From positions 1-64,000 of the forward strand of contig NZ_JAPDIR010000004.1 of assembly GCF_029870595.1 (NCBI RefSeq): 64,000 nucleotides of DNA, read 5' to 3'. Every line of letters begins with the position of its first letter. Within the stretch, counting starts at the first letter, position 1. Made by a program: the position numbers and the translations under genes. This DNA is from Sphingomonas sp. CBMAI 2297. Lineage in GTDB: Bacteria > Pseudomonadota > Alphaproteobacteria > Sphingomonadales > Sphingomonadaceae. The notes beneath the pieces were generated by a model. It was not told the DNA's origin. It did no database searches and saw only the letters and a list, made by a program, of their open reading frames with translations. Positions 1 to 8,381 of this stretch are shown piece after piece.

Positions 1-105
1 GCAGTTGATCGAAGTTCATCTCAACTCTCCTGAGGTCCGAACGGCCCCGTCGCGCCCGCGGCCGTTCGGACCTCAGGAGAGTTGAGATGAACTTCGATCA
101 ACTGC
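1..105. repeat. Perfect 45-bp inverted repeat (foldback) at window start
   Basis: Bases 1-45 are the exact reverse complement of bases 61-105, with a 15-base spacer between them. The right arm contains the ribosome binding site, the start codon and the first codons of the NfeD-like gene, so the left arm is a mirrored copy of a coding start. A natural terminator or operator would not be expected to mirror a coding start this exactly. A foldback chimera at a contig end is the simplest explanation, and a genuine palindrome is less likely. Confidence 0.9.
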
Positions 106-536
106 TCGCCGTGCCGGGCCTGGCCTGGCTGATCCTCGCCGCGCTGCTCGCCATCGCCGAGCTGCTCGCGCCGGGCATCTTCCTGGTCTTCATCGCCGCC
201 GGCGCCGCGGTCACCGGCATCGTCACCCTGCTGGTGCCGGCATTCGACCTGGTGTTCGAAGTGTTCCTGTTCGCGGGCGCCTCCGCGGCGGCGGTGGCGG
301 TCGGGCGGCGCTGGTATCGCGCCAATCCGGTACCGAGCCAGGATCCGCTGCTCAACGATCGCGTCGCCCGGCTGATCGGCCAGGTGGTAACCGTGGTCGA
401 GCCCATCGTATCGGGCCAGGGCCGGGTGAAGGTGGGCGATGGCGAATGGCTGGCGAGCGGCCCGGATGCGCCGGTGGGCGCGCAGGTCCGCATCATCGGC
501 GGCCGGGGCGGTTCGCTCGACGTCGAGCCTGCCTGA
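87..536 (+). CDS. NfeD-like membrane protein (short form)
   Basis: The 149-residue protein opens with two to three hydrophobic membrane segments (about residues 8-75, with the family-like stretch IAELLAPGIFLVFIAAGAA). It ends in a soluble domain of about 70 residues that fits the small OB-fold of NfeD proteins (LIGQVVTVVEPI...GQGRVKVGDGEW). Short NfeD proteins act with SPFH/stomatin-like membrane proteins in membrane quality control. That partner is often the neighbouring gene but is not visible here, because the window begins just upstream. AGGAGA at 75-80 supports the ATG at 87. The molecular role in this organism is inferred. Confidence 0.85.
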   Translation: MNFDQLLAVPGLAWLILAALLAIAELLAPGIFLVFIAAGAAVTGIVTLLVPAFDLVFEVFLFAGASAAAVAVGRRWYRANPVPSQDPLLNDRVARLIGQVVTVVEPIVSGQGRVKVGDGEWLASGPDAPVGAQVRIIGGRGGSLDVEPA

Positions 537-549
537 TGTCTCTTTCTTC

Positions 550-575
550 GTCATCCCCGCGCCGGCGGGGATGAC
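550..575. repeat. REP-like hairpin GTCATCCCCGC...GCGGGGATGAC
   Basis: Two perfect 11-bp arms (550-560 and 565-575) flank a 4-base loop between the NfeD and DUF885 genes. The same GTCATCCC/GGGGATGAC core recurs in many intergenic gaps of this window, so it is a dispersed REP-like unit. It may also act as a weak transcription stop. Confidence 0.75.
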
Positions 576-596
576 CGCCGTTTCGAGGAATTCCGA

Positions 597-2417
597 ATGA
601 ACACCACTCGCCGCCAGTTGCTGCTCGGCGCGGGCTCGACGCTCGCGATCGCCGGCACGCCCGCCGGGGCCCGCGCGCTGCTGGCCGATAGTGACGCGCC
701 GGCCCAGGCGCTGATCGACCGGATCGCCGAGCAGATGCTGCGCGACTATCCCGAGACGGCGACCACGCTGGGCGTCGACAAGGACAAGCGCGCGAACCTG
801 AAGCACCAGCTGATGGATCGCTCGGTCAAGGGCCAGGCGCGGATCGCGGCGAATCTGAAAAAGGGGCTGGCCGATCTGGCGAAGCTCGACACCAACGCGC
901 TGAGCCCGGCGATGCGCACCCATGTCGACGTGATCCAGGCGAGCTTCTCCAACGCGCTCAAGGGCTTCGCCTTCGGCTATGGCGACGTGGCCACCGGCAG
1001 CTGGCGCAACTCGCCCTATGTCGTGGTCCAGAATGTCGGTGCGTTCCTCGACTTGCCGCGCATGCTGGACAGCGACCACCAGATCGCGACGCCGGAGGAC
1101 GGCGAGGCCTATCTCGACCGGCTGGAGAGCTATGCCGAGCAGGTCGACGGCGAAACCGAGCGGCTCAAGCGCGCGGCGGCCCGGGGCGTGATCGCGCCCG
1201 ACTTCCTGCTCGACAAATGCCTGAAGCAGATCCGGCTGGCCCGCAGCGGCAATCCCGCCGGCTGGGGCGTGGTCACCTCGGTCGCCAATCGCACCGCGGG
1301 CATGGACGGCGATTTCGGCGAGCGTGCGTGGCTGCTCGCGAAGGACAGGCTGGCGCCCGCGCTCGACCGGCAGATCGCCGAATTGCAGAAGCATCGTGCC
1401 CGCGCGACCAGCGATGCCGGAGTGTGGAAGTTCAAGGACGGCGACGCCTATTATGCCTGGGCATTGAGCGCCGGCACCACGACGGCGATGACGCCCGACG
1501 AAGTCCATCAGATGGGCCTGGACCAGCTGGCGAAGATCCAGTCCGAGATGGACGCGATCCTGAAGAAGCAGGGCTATTCGCAGGGCCCGGTCGGCGCGCG
1601 GATGGAGGCGCTGGCCAAGGATCCGCGCTTCGCCTTTCCCGAGGGCGATCCGGGCCGCGCGGAGATCCTCAAATTCCTCAACGAGCGCATCGCCGACATT
1701 CGCGGCCGCATGCCCCAGGCCTTCCACACGCTGGTGAAGGGCAATGTCGAAGTGAAGCGGCTGCCGCCCGAGGAGGAGCCCGGCGCGCCCGGCGCCTATG
1801 GCGGCGCGGGATCGATCGACGGCGCGATCCCGGGCAAGTTCTGGATCAACCTGCGCACCACCAGCCTGCACACCCGCTTCAGCCTGCCCGACCTTGCCTA
1901 TCACGAAGCGATTCCCGGCCATGTCTGGCAGGGCGAATATGCCAATCGGATGCCGCTGATCCGCTCGATCCTGGCCTTCAACGCCTATTCGGAAGGCTGG
2001 GCGCTCTATGCCGAGCAGCTGGCCGACGAGCTGGGCGTCTATGCCGAGAATCCGGCGGAGAAGCTCGGCTATCTCCAGTCGCTCGGCTTTCGTGCCTGCC
2101 GGCTGGTCGTCGATACCGGCCTCCATGCCAAGCGCTGGACCCGGCAGCAGGCGATCGACTGGTTCGTCACCGCCAATGGCTCGTCGGTGGAGGAAGTCTC
2201 GGGCGAGGTCGATCGCTATTGCTCCTGGCCGGGCCAGGCATGCGGCTACAAGGTGGGGCATAGCGAGATCAATCGCCTGCGCGACCATGCCAAGGCCGCG
2301 CTGGGCGAGCGCTACGACTTCCGCGCGTTCAACGATGCGGTGGTGCTGGGCGGCAATGTGCCGATGACCGTGCTGGGCCATGTGATCGACCGGCACATCG
2401 CCGAACGCAAGGGCTGA
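597..2417 (+). CDS. DUF885 family protein, Tat-exported
   Basis: The 606-residue protein begins with a twin-arginine signal peptide (RRQLLLGAG at residues 5-13, hydrophobic core, then an Ala-rich cleavage region), so export in folded form is likely. The body matches the DUF885 family, including the conserved histidine motif HEAIPGHVWQ near residue 436. This resembles a metal site and has led to suggestions of peptidase-like activity, but no reaction is established for the family. The length is normal for the family. The downstream DUF2809 gene starts inside the stop codon (1-nt overlap), so the two are probably co-transcribed. The substrate is unknown. Confidence 0.88.
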   Translation: MNTTRRQLLLGAGSTLAIAGTPAGARALLADSDAPAQALIDRIAEQMLRDYPETATTLGVDKDKRANLKHQLMDRSVKGQARIAANLKKGLADLAKLDTNALSPAMRTHVDVIQASFSNALKGFAFGYGDVATGSWRNSPYVVVQNVGAFLDLPRMLDSDHQIATPEDGEAYLDRLESYAEQVDGETERLKRAAARGVIAPDFLLDKCLKQIRLARSGNPAGWGVVTSVANRTAGMDGDFGERAWLLAKDRLAPALDRQIAELQKHRARATSDAGVWKFKDGDAYYAWALSAGTTTAMTPDEVHQMGLDQLAKIQSEMDAILKKQGYSQGPVGARMEALAKDPRFAFPEGDPGRAEILKFLNERIADIRGRMPQAFHTLVKGNVEVKRLPPEEEPGAPGAYGGAGSIDGAIPGKFWINLRTTSLHTRFSLPDLAYHEAIPGHVWQGEYANRMPLIRSILAFNAYSEGWALYAEQLADELGVYAENPAEKLGYLQSLGFRACRLVVDTGLHAKRWTRQQAIDWFVTANGSSVEEVSGEVDRYCSWPGQACGYKVGHSEINRLRDHAKAALGERYDFRAFNDAVVLGGNVPMTVLGHVIDRHIAERKG

Positions 2418-2785
2418 TGGCCTGGCGCCCGCGCCATGCGATCGTCGCGGCGCTGCTGTTGGGAGTGGAAGTGCTGATCGCGCTCCATGTCCGGGATCGC
2501 TTCGTGCGGCCCTATCTGGGCGATGTGCTGGCGGTGATCCTCGTCCATTGCAGCCTGCGCGCGGTGCTGCCGATCCGGCCCCTGCCCGCCGCGGCGGCGG
2601 CCTTCGCGATCGGCGCGCTGATCGAGTTCGGCCAGGCGATCCATATCCTCGACCTGCTCGGGCTGCGCGGCAACCGGGTCGTCGCGGTGGTGCTCGGCGG
2701 CAGCTTCGAGTGGCTCGATTTCCTCGCCTATGCCGCGGGCGCCGGGATCGCGCTGGCGGTTGATCGAAGAGTATTGCCGAACTAA
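2417..2785 (+). CDS. DUF2809 small integral membrane protein
   Basis: This 122-residue protein is almost entirely hydrophobic, with about four predicted membrane segments. The motif RPYLGDVLAVILVH near residues 31-44 is typical of DUF2809. The ATG shares a base with the TGA of the preceding DUF885 gene, which indicates translational coupling. No biochemical function is known for the family. It is the end of the short NfeD/DUF885/DUF2809 plus-strand run. The following AraC gene has its own ribosome binding site after a 33-nt gap. Confidence 0.82.
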   Translation: MAWRPRHAIVAALLLGVEVLIALHVRDRFVRPYLGDVLAVILVHCSLRAVLPIRPLPAAAAAFAIGALIEFGQAIHILDLLGLRGNRVVAVVLGGSFEWLDFLAYAAGAGIALAVDRRVLPN

Positions 2786-2818
2786 TACAGTTGGCGAACC
2801 ACAAGGGGGCTGGAAACG

Positions 2819-3664
2819 GTGGCGTTGCGGCGGGCGCGGCATGAATTCTGGGGCGACGGCCCCGCCTATCGCGCGATCGGCGGCTTCACCTATCACCGCC
2901 TCGCCGCCACGGCGCCCGAGCACGAGGTCGAGACGCACACGCATGACGAGGCGCATTTCGTGCTCGTCCTTTCGGGCGCGTATAAATCCTCGGCCAGGGA
3001 TGCGCCCCCGGTCTCGCGCACGCCGCTGCTGGTGTTCAACCCGCCCGGCACCACGCACCGCGACCGGTTCCATAACGGCCAGGGCAGCTTCCTCGCCATC
3101 TCGGGCGGATATGCGCGCGGCGAAGGGCCGGCGGTGCGGGTGCTCGATCCCTATGCGATCTGGACGGCGCACGCCGTCGCGGCGCAGTTCGACCGCGCGG
3201 CGCCCTCTCCCCTCGCCTTTGACGGGCGCGCGCACCAGCTGGTCGCCAGCGTGCAGCCGCTCTCGTCCGACGAGGCGCGACGTGCCGCCAGGCCGCCTTC
3301 CTGGCTGCGCCGGGTATTCGAGATGAGCTTCACCGCCGACGACCCGGAACTATGCGTCGCCGACCTTGCCCGCGAGGCGGGGGTGCACCCGGTGCACCTT
3401 GCCCGCGTCTTTCGCCGCTATCTCCATTGCACCCCGGGCGAGTTGCTGCGCGGGCGGCGGCTGGAACGGGCGGCGGCCATGCTGGGACGCGGCACCGCCT
3501 CGCTGGCGGAAGTGGCCTATGCCACGGGCTTTGTCGATCAGGCGCATCTGAGCCACGCTTTCCGGGACGCGTTCAGCGCCACGCCGGCCCGCTGGCGGCG
3601 CGAGGTTGCGCGGATACAAGACGGTGGCGCGCCGCCCGCGCAGAGCGGCGGACCCAACCGATGA
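2819..3664 (+). CDS. AraC family transcriptional regulator
   Basis: The protein has 281 residues. The N-terminal half has the character of a cupin sensor (HTHDEAHFVLVLSGAY near residue 40, then LVFNPPGTTHRDRF). The last about 100 residues form the double helix-turn-helix of AraC/XylS proteins (LAREAGVHPVHLARVFRRYL, then AEVAYATGFVDQAHLSHAFR). It starts with GTG, supported by AAGGGGG at 2803-2809. It lies 10 nt upstream of the serine hydrolase gene on the same strand, so it may regulate or be co-transcribed with it. The effector is not deducible. Confidence 0.9.
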   Translation: MALRRARHEFWGDGPAYRAIGGFTYHRLAATAPEHEVETHTHDEAHFVLVLSGAYKSSARDAPPVSRTPLLVFNPPGTTHRDRFHNGQGSFLAISGGYARGEGPAVRVLDPYAIWTAHAVAAQFDRAAPSPLAFDGRAHQLVASVQPLSSDEARRAARPPSWLRRVFEMSFTADDPELCVADLAREAGVHPVHLARVFRRYLHCTPGELLRGRRLERAAAMLGRGTASLAEVAYATGFVDQAHLSHAFRDAFSATPARWRREVARIQDGGAPPAQSGGPNR

Positions 3665-3674
3665 AAGGGTCTCG

Positions 3675-5417
3675 ATGCGTACCGCCTTCCTCTCCGTCCT
3701 GCTCGCCGCCGCAATGACCCTCCCGGTTCCCCTCGCCGCGCAGGGTGCGGCCCAGGATCTCGTCGGGCTCTGGGTCGCGAAGAAGCGCTTCGGCCCGGAT
3801 GTGCGCGGCACGCTCACCCTGGTCCGGGATGCGTCGGGCTGGCGGGCCGAAATCGCCGGACGCGAGGCGGCGGTGACGCAGGCGGGCGACACGCTGCGCT
3901 TCACGCTGGCGGGCGAGCGGGGCGGCTTTCGCGGGCGGATCGAGGGCGACCGCATCCGCGGCCATTGGATCCAGCCCCGGAGCGTCACCGGCGGCATGCG
4001 CTATGCGACGCCGGTAGTGCTCGCCGCCGCCGGCCCGTCGCTGTGGCGCGGCGAGGTGCGGCCGCTCGACGAGACCTTCACGCTCTATCTGAAGATCGAC
4101 CGCGAGGCGGATGGGCGGCTCGGCGTGTTCCTGCGCAATCCGGACCGCAATATCGGCCGCAACGTCGACCTCAGGCATGTCGAGCTGAAGGACGGCCATG
4201 TGCGGCTGCTCGGCAAGCCCGGCGGCGCGGCCGAGGAAGTGGAAATCGCCACCGGCAGCTTCGATGCCGGCAACCGCCTGCTCTCGATCGCCATTCCCGG
4301 GCGCGGCAACAGCTATGATTTCGAGCCGGCGGGCGCGTTGAGCGACTTCTATCCCCGCCCCGGCCTCACGGCGCCCTATGCCTATCGCGCGCCGCTGCCC
4401 AGGCAGGACGGCTGGCCGGTCTCGACGCTGGCGGCGGAAGGGATCGACCGCGCGGCGATCGAGCGCTTCGTCCAGATGCTGATCGACCAGCCGATCGACT
4501 CGGTCCACGCCCAGGATATCCATGCCGTGCTGATCGCCCGCCACGGCCGGCTGGTGCTCGAGGAATATCTCCACGGCACCGACGGCGATGCCCTGCACGA
4601 CACGCGCTCGGCCGCGAAGAGCCTCACTTCGGTGCTGATCGGCGCGGCGATGCAGCAAGGCACGCGGATCGGGCCGGAAACGCCGGTCTATGCCACGATG
4701 GAGAAGGCGCTCCCCGCCGATCTCGATCCGCGCAAGCGGGCGATGACGCTGGGCGACCTGCTCGGCATGGCATCGGGGTTCCACTGCGACGATCGCGATC
4801 CCAAGGCCCCGGGCAATGAGGACGTGATGCAGGACCAGGAGGCCCAGCCGGACTGGTATCGCTATGCGCTCGACCTGCCGATGGTCGCGGCACCGGGGGC
4901 GAGCCGCGTCTATTGCAGCACCAATCCCAACCTTGCCGGCGGCGTGCTGGCGCGCGTGACCGGCGAGCCGCTGGAGCAGAGCTTCGACCGGCTGATCGCC
5001 CGGCCGATGCAGTTCGGGCCCTATGCCCTCAACCTGCAGCCGACCGGCGAGCCCTATATGGGCGGCGGCGCGCAGTTCCGGCCGCGCGATTTCATGAAGC
5101 TCGGCCAGCTGATGCTCGACGGCGGCACCTGGCGGGGCAAGCGCATCCTGAGCGCCGACTGGGTGCGGCGCTCCACCGCCCCGAGCGGCGAGCTGCGCGG
5201 GCTGCACTATGGCTATCTCTGGTGGGGGATCGACCTGCCCTGGCGGGGCACGAAGCTGCCGGCCTTCTATGCGGCGGGCAATGGCGGCCAGGTGGTGATC
5301 GTGGTGCCGAAGCTCGACCTGGTCGTCGCGATCTTCGGCGGCAATTACGGGGACAAGGTGATGTACGTGCCCCAGGAGAAATACACGCCGGACCATATCC
5401 TGCCGGCGATACGCTGA
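3675..5417 (+). CDS. Exported serine hydrolase, class C beta-lactamase fold
   Basis: The ATG at 3675 was chosen over in-frame upstream codons because it gives a Sec signal peptide (MRTAFLSVLLAAAMTLPVP...AQ) and follows GAAAGGG. The mature protein has an N-terminal beta-rich domain of about 250 residues of unknown role, then a beta-lactamase-like hydrolase domain. The nucleophile motif S-x-x-K is SAAK near residue 312, the Y-x-N-like motif is in YCSTN near residue 412, and a third box is probably GNGGQ near residue 534. Such proteins include esterases, peptidases and penicillin-binding relatives, so calling it a beta-lactamase would be over-specific. It ends before a strong hairpin shared with the convergent gene. 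Confidence 0.85.
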   Translation: MRTAFLSVLLAAAMTLPVPLAAQGAAQDLVGLWVAKKRFGPDVRGTLTLVRDASGWRAEIAGREAAVTQAGDTLRFTLAGERGGFRGRIEGDRIRGHWIQPRSVTGGMRYATPVVLAAAGPSLWRGEVRPLDETFTLYLKIDREADGRLGVFLRNPDRNIGRNVDLRHVELKDGHVRLLGKPGGAAEEVEIATGSFDAGNRLLSIAIPGRGNSYDFEPAGALSDFYPRPGLTAPYAYRAPLPRQDGWPVSTLAAEGIDRAAIERFVQMLIDQPIDSVHAQDIHAVLIARHGRLVLEEYLHGTDGDALHDTRSAAKSLTSVLIGAAMQQGTRIGPETPVYATMEKALPADLDPRKRAMTLGDLLGMASGFHCDDRDPKAPGNEDVMQDQEAQPDWYRYALDLPMVAAPGASRVYCSTNPNLAGGVLARVTGEPLEQSFDRLIARPMQFGPYALNLQPTGEPYMGGGAQFRPRDFMKLGQLMLDGGTWRGKRILSADWVRRSTAPSGELRGLHYGYLWWGIDLPWRGTKLPAFYAAGNGGQVVIVVPKLDLVVAIFGGNYGDKVMYVPQEKYTPDHILPAIR

Positions 5418-5421
5418 AACA

Positions 5422-5458
5422 CGCGGGCTCGCCCGGCCGGATGCCGGGCGAGCCCGCG
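5422..5458. terminator. Bidirectional hairpin between convergent genes
   Basis: A perfect 15-bp GC-rich stem (5422-5436 with 5444-5458) and a 7-base loop fill the gap between the convergent serine hydrolase and the small minus-strand gene. No T-tract follows on either strand, so the termination mechanism is uncertain, but the position and strength suggest a shared stop. Confidence 0.7.
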
Positions 5459-5464
5459 CGGATC

Positions 5465-5785
5465 TCAGCTCTTGGTGCCGAACAGCCCCGAGGCGAGGCC
5501 GCCGAGCTGGCCGAGCACGCCCTCGCCGCCCTCCTGCATCAGCTGCGAGAAGCGGCCGAGCGAACCCTCGCCGCCGATATGGCCGATGATCTCCTGGAGC
5601 TTCTCCACCGGCAGCCCGGTCGCCGAGGCGGCGCCTTCGGCGGTGTCGGTGTCCATCGGATGGAATTTGGCGAGCGCCTGCACCGCCTGCTCGACATGCT
5701 CGGGCGAAAGCCCGACCTTGGCCGCGAGATTGGCCACGTCCACGTTCTGCGAAACCTGGCCGAGAATGCCGTCGAGAATGCTCAT
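5465..5785 (-). CDS. Small uncharacterised protein, 106 aa
   Basis: The start at 5785 is preceded by GGGAGC at a normal distance; the longer upstream frame has no such support. The protein is soluble and has no signal peptide. It contains a helical core (AAKVGLSPEHVEQAVQALAKF, with a helix-turn-helix-like pattern) and a Gly-rich C-terminus (GGEGVLGQLGGLASGLFG). The style is reminiscent of DUF937/YidB-like small proteins, but I do not recognise a specific family. It lies downstream of pckA on the same strand with a gap of about 105 nt and converges on the serine hydrolase. Confidence 0.7.
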   Translation of the reverse strand: MSILDGILGQVSQNVDVANLAAKVGLSPEHVEQAVQALAKFHPMDTDTAEGAASATGLPVEKLQEIIGHIGGEGSLGRFSQLMQEGGEGVLGQLGGLASGLFGTKS

Positions 5786-5890
5786 ATGCTTGCTCCCGTT
5801 ACGAATGGTCGGAACGGGAGCAGGCTTAGCACAGCTTGGCGCGGGCGCCCACAATTTCCCCCGGCATCCGGCCGGGAAAAGCGCGACGGA

Positions 5891-7498
5891 TCAGGCCGAA
5901 ACCTTAGGCGCCGCCTCACGCACGCCCGCATCGACATGGTCGGCGAACTGGGCGAAATTCTCGACGAACTGGTCGACCAGCCTGCCGGCGGTCGCGTCGT
6001 AGTCCGCCTTGTTCGCCCAGGCCGCGCGCGGGTCGAGGATCGCGCCGTCCACCCCCGGCACCGCTATGGGCACCATGAAGCCGAAATTGGGATCCTTGCG
6101 GAACTCCGCCTGGGCCAGGCTGCCGTCGAGCGCGGCATTGAGCAGCGCCCGAGTCACCCGGATCGGCATGCGCTTGATGCCCGGATCGGTGGCGCGCCCG
6201 CCGCTCCAGCCGGTATTGACCAGCCAGCAATCCACGCCGCCCTTCGCGATCCGCTCCTTGAGCAGATTGCCGTACACCGCCGGATGGCGCGGCATGAAGG
6301 CGGCGCCGAAACAGGTGGAGAAGGTCGCCTCGGGCTCCGTCACGCCGATCTCGGTGCCGGCCACCTTGGCGGTATAGCCCGAGAGGAAGTGATACATCGC
6401 CTGATCGGGCGTGAGCTTGGCGATCGGCGGCATCACGCCAAAGGCATCCGCGGTCAGGAAGATGATGTTGCGCGGCACCGGGCCGAGATTGCGCTCGGAA
6501 GTGTTGGGAATGAAGTCGATCGGATAGGCGCCGCGGCTGTTCTCGGCGAGGCTGTTGTCCGCAAGATCGAGCGCGCGGCTCTCCTCGTCCATCACGACAT
6601 TCTCGAGCACCGTGCCGAAGCGCTTCGTCGTGGCGAAGATCTCCGGCTCGGCCTCGGCCGAGAGGTTGATCATCTTGGCATAGCAGCCGCCCTCGAAGTT
6701 GAACACGGCGGTGTCCGACCAGCCATGCTCGTCGTCGCCGATCAGCGTGCGCGAAGCGTCCGCCGAGAGCGTGGTCTTGCCGGTGCCCGACAGGCCGAAG
6801 AACACCGCGGTATCGCCGTTCGCGCCGATATTGGCCGAACAGTGCATCGGCATGATGCCGTCCTGGGGCAGCAGATAGTTGAGCAGCCCGAAGACGCTCT
6901 TCTTCATCTCGCCGGCATAGGCGGTGCCGCCGATCAGGATCAGCTTCTCGCTGAAGCTGACCGCGATCACCGTCTCGCTGCGGCAGCCATGGCGCTCCGG
7001 ATCGGCGCGGAAGCTCGGCAGGTCGACGATCGTGTATTCCGGCACGAAGCCGGCAAGGTCCCCGGCCGGCGGACGTACCAGCATCGTGCGGATGAACAGA
7101 TTGTGCCAGGCCAGCTCGTTGATCACGCGCACGTTGACACGGTGCTCGGCCTGCGAGCCCCCATGGAGATCCTGCACGAAGAGCGTGTCGCGATCCGCCA
7201 GCGCGGCAAGGAAATCGGCCTTGAGGGCGGCGAAATGCGCCGGGCTCATCTCCTTGTTGACCTTGCCCCACCACACGCTGTCCTCGGTAGTGGCGTCGCG
7301 GACGATGAACTTGTCCTTCGCCGAACGGCCGGTGTGCTTGCCGGTGGTGACGACCAGCGGGCCGTCCTGGGCGAGCTTGCCCTCGCCGCGGCGCACGGCA
7401 TGCTCGACGAGCTGCGCGGTCTCCAGGTTCCAGATGATGTCGGCGTCCGTCCCGATGCCCATGGCATCGAGACCATGGCGCGGCGTGCGCTCGGTCAA
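5891..7498 (-). CDS. pckA: Phosphoenolpyruvate carboxykinase (ATP)
   Basis: It catalyses oxaloacetate + ATP to phosphoenolpyruvate + CO2 + ADP, the entry step of gluconeogenesis, in the cytosol. The P-loop is [13 protein letters not shown] near residue 235, preceded by the substrate-site region [19 protein letters not shown]. The Arg-rich [14 protein letters not shown] stretch lies near the N-terminus. The length of about 535 residues is typical. The chosen TTG at 7498 has GGAGG 5 nt upstream; a TTG at 7516 is an alternative in the same frame. It is divergent from chvI, an arrangement conserved in alphaproteobacteria, where ChvG/ChvI orthologues are linked to pckA expression. Regulation here is inferred from that. 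Confidence 0.97.
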   Translation of the reverse strand: MTERTPRHGLDAMGIGTDADIIWNLETAQLVEHAVRRGEGKLAQDGPLVVTTGKHTGRSAKDKFIVRDATTEDSVWWGKVNKEMSPAHFAALKADFLAALADRDTLFVQDLHGGSQAEHRVNVRVINELAWHNLFIRTMLVRPPAGDLAGFVPEYTIVDLPSFRADPERHGCRSETVIAVSFSEKLILIGGTAYAGEMKKSVFGLLNYLLPQDGIMPMHCSANIGANGDTAVFFGLSGTGKTTLSADASRTLIGDDEHGWSDTAVFNFEGGCYAKMINLSAEAEPEIFATTKRFGTVLENVVMDEESRALDLADNSLAENSRGAYPIDFIPNTSERNLGPVPRNIIFLTADAFGVMPPIAKLTPDQAMYHFLSGYTAKVAGTEIGVTEPEATFSTCFGAAFMPRHPAVYGNLLKERIAKGGVDCWLVNTGWSGGRATDPGIKRMPIRVTRALLNAALDGSLAQAEFRKDPNFGFMVPIAVPGVDGAILDPRAAWANKADYDATAGRLVDQFVENFAQFADHVDAGVREAAPKVSA

Positions 7499-7544
7499 AT
7501 TAGCCTCCGTCTCCAAGTGCTTGCCCGGATTGTTGCCCTCCGGT

Positions 7545-7557
7545 GCAATAATATTGC
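7545..7557. promoter_or_regulatory. Palindrome GCAATAATATTGC in pckA/chvI divergent promoter region
   Basis: A 13-base palindrome (6-bp arms around one A) lies 46-58 nt upstream of the pckA start. It is the most AT-rich spot in the 175-nt region separating pckA from chvI. It could be an operator or a -10-like element for pckA. The binding factor is unknown; ChvI itself is one candidate, but the site was not compared with any ChvI consensus. Confidence 0.4.
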
Positions 7558-7673
7558 GCGGCCTTGGACCTCAGCCGGACGGGGGTCAACCCGAGTAAAC
7601 GTTGTCAGCCGATTGAGCGGCAAAGAACTTTCGGTTACGCCACGGATTCAATGGATCCGAGTGCCGCACAAGC

Positions 7674-8381
7674 ATGACCGCAACGATCGCGTTGGTCGAT
7701 GACGACCGCAACATCCTCACCTCCGTCTCGATCGCGCTGCAGACCGAGGGTTTCCTCACACGCGTCTATTCGGACGGCGAAAGCGCCCTGAAGGCACTGA
7801 TCGACAATCCCCCCGACCTGGCGGTGCTCGACATCAAGATGCCGCGGATGGACGGGCTCGAGCTGCTCCGCCGGCTGCGCGAGAAGAGCACCATCCCGGT
7901 GATCTTCCTCACCAGCAAGGACGACGAGCTGGACGAGGCGCTCGGCCTGGCGATGGGCGCGGACGACTATATCGCCAAGCCGTTCAGCCAGCGGCTGCTG
8001 ATCGCGCGGATCCGTGCGATCCTGCGCCGCACCGAAGCGACGCAGCCCAGCGCGGAAGGGGGCGAGGAAGTGACCGCCGAGGCGCTGGAGCGCGGGCGGC
8101 TCACCATGGACCCGGCGCGCCACCGCGTGACCTGGAACGGCATCAACGTGACGCTGACCGTCACCGAGTTCCTGATCCTGGAGACGCTGGCGCAGCGCCC
8201 GGGCATCGTGAAGACGCGCAATCAGCTGATGGATGCCGCCTATCAGGACGACATCTATGTCGATGACCGCACCATCGACAGCCACATCAAGCGCGTGCGC
8301 CGCAAGTTCCGGCAGGTCGACTCGGAGTTCGACGCCATCGAGACGTTGTATGGCGCGGGCTACCGGTTCTCGGACGAATAG
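7674..8381 (+). CDS. chvI: Response regulator ChvI (OmpR/PhoB class)
   Basis: The 235-residue protein has a receiver domain with acidic pocket VDDD near residues 9-11, the phosphoacceptor Asp at residue 53 ([11 protein letters not shown]), and the conserved Lys in IAKPF near residue 102. A winged-helix DNA-binding domain follows from about residue 140 ([37 protein letters not shown]). Sequence and position (divergent from pckA, followed by the membrane kinase, hprK, rapZ and PTS genes) identify it as the ChvI/ExoR-ChvG-ChvI family regulator of envelope stress and carbon metabolism. The kinase gene start lies inside its 3' end. Confidence 0.95.
   Translation: MTATIALVDDDRNILTSVSIALQTEGFLTRVYSDGESALKALIDNPPDLAVLDIKMPRMDGLELLRRLREKSTIPVIFLTSKDDELDEALGLAMGADDYIAKPFSQRLLIARIRAILRRTEATQPSAEGGEEVTAEALERGRLTMDPARHRVTWNGINVTLTVTEFLILETLAQRPGIVKTRNQLMDAAYQDDIYVDDRTIDSHIKRVRRKFRQVDSEFDAIETLYGAGYRFSDE

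Noticed and set aside
21..2804. Long minus-strand frame opposite the NfeD/DUF885/DUF2809 genes
   Set aside because: It is an Arg/Ala/Gly-rich shadow frame typical of high-GC DNA, has no motif, and the plus-strand genes have signal peptide and family motifs.
4600..4640. True beta-lactamase conferring resistance
   Set aside because: The SxxK fold is shared with many esterases and peptidases, and the large N-terminal domain is unlike AmpC.
4913..7702. 929-codon plus-strand frame across the pckA region
   Set aside because: It runs antisense through pckA and through the 3' part of the serine hydrolase gene in another frame; composition is that of a shadow.
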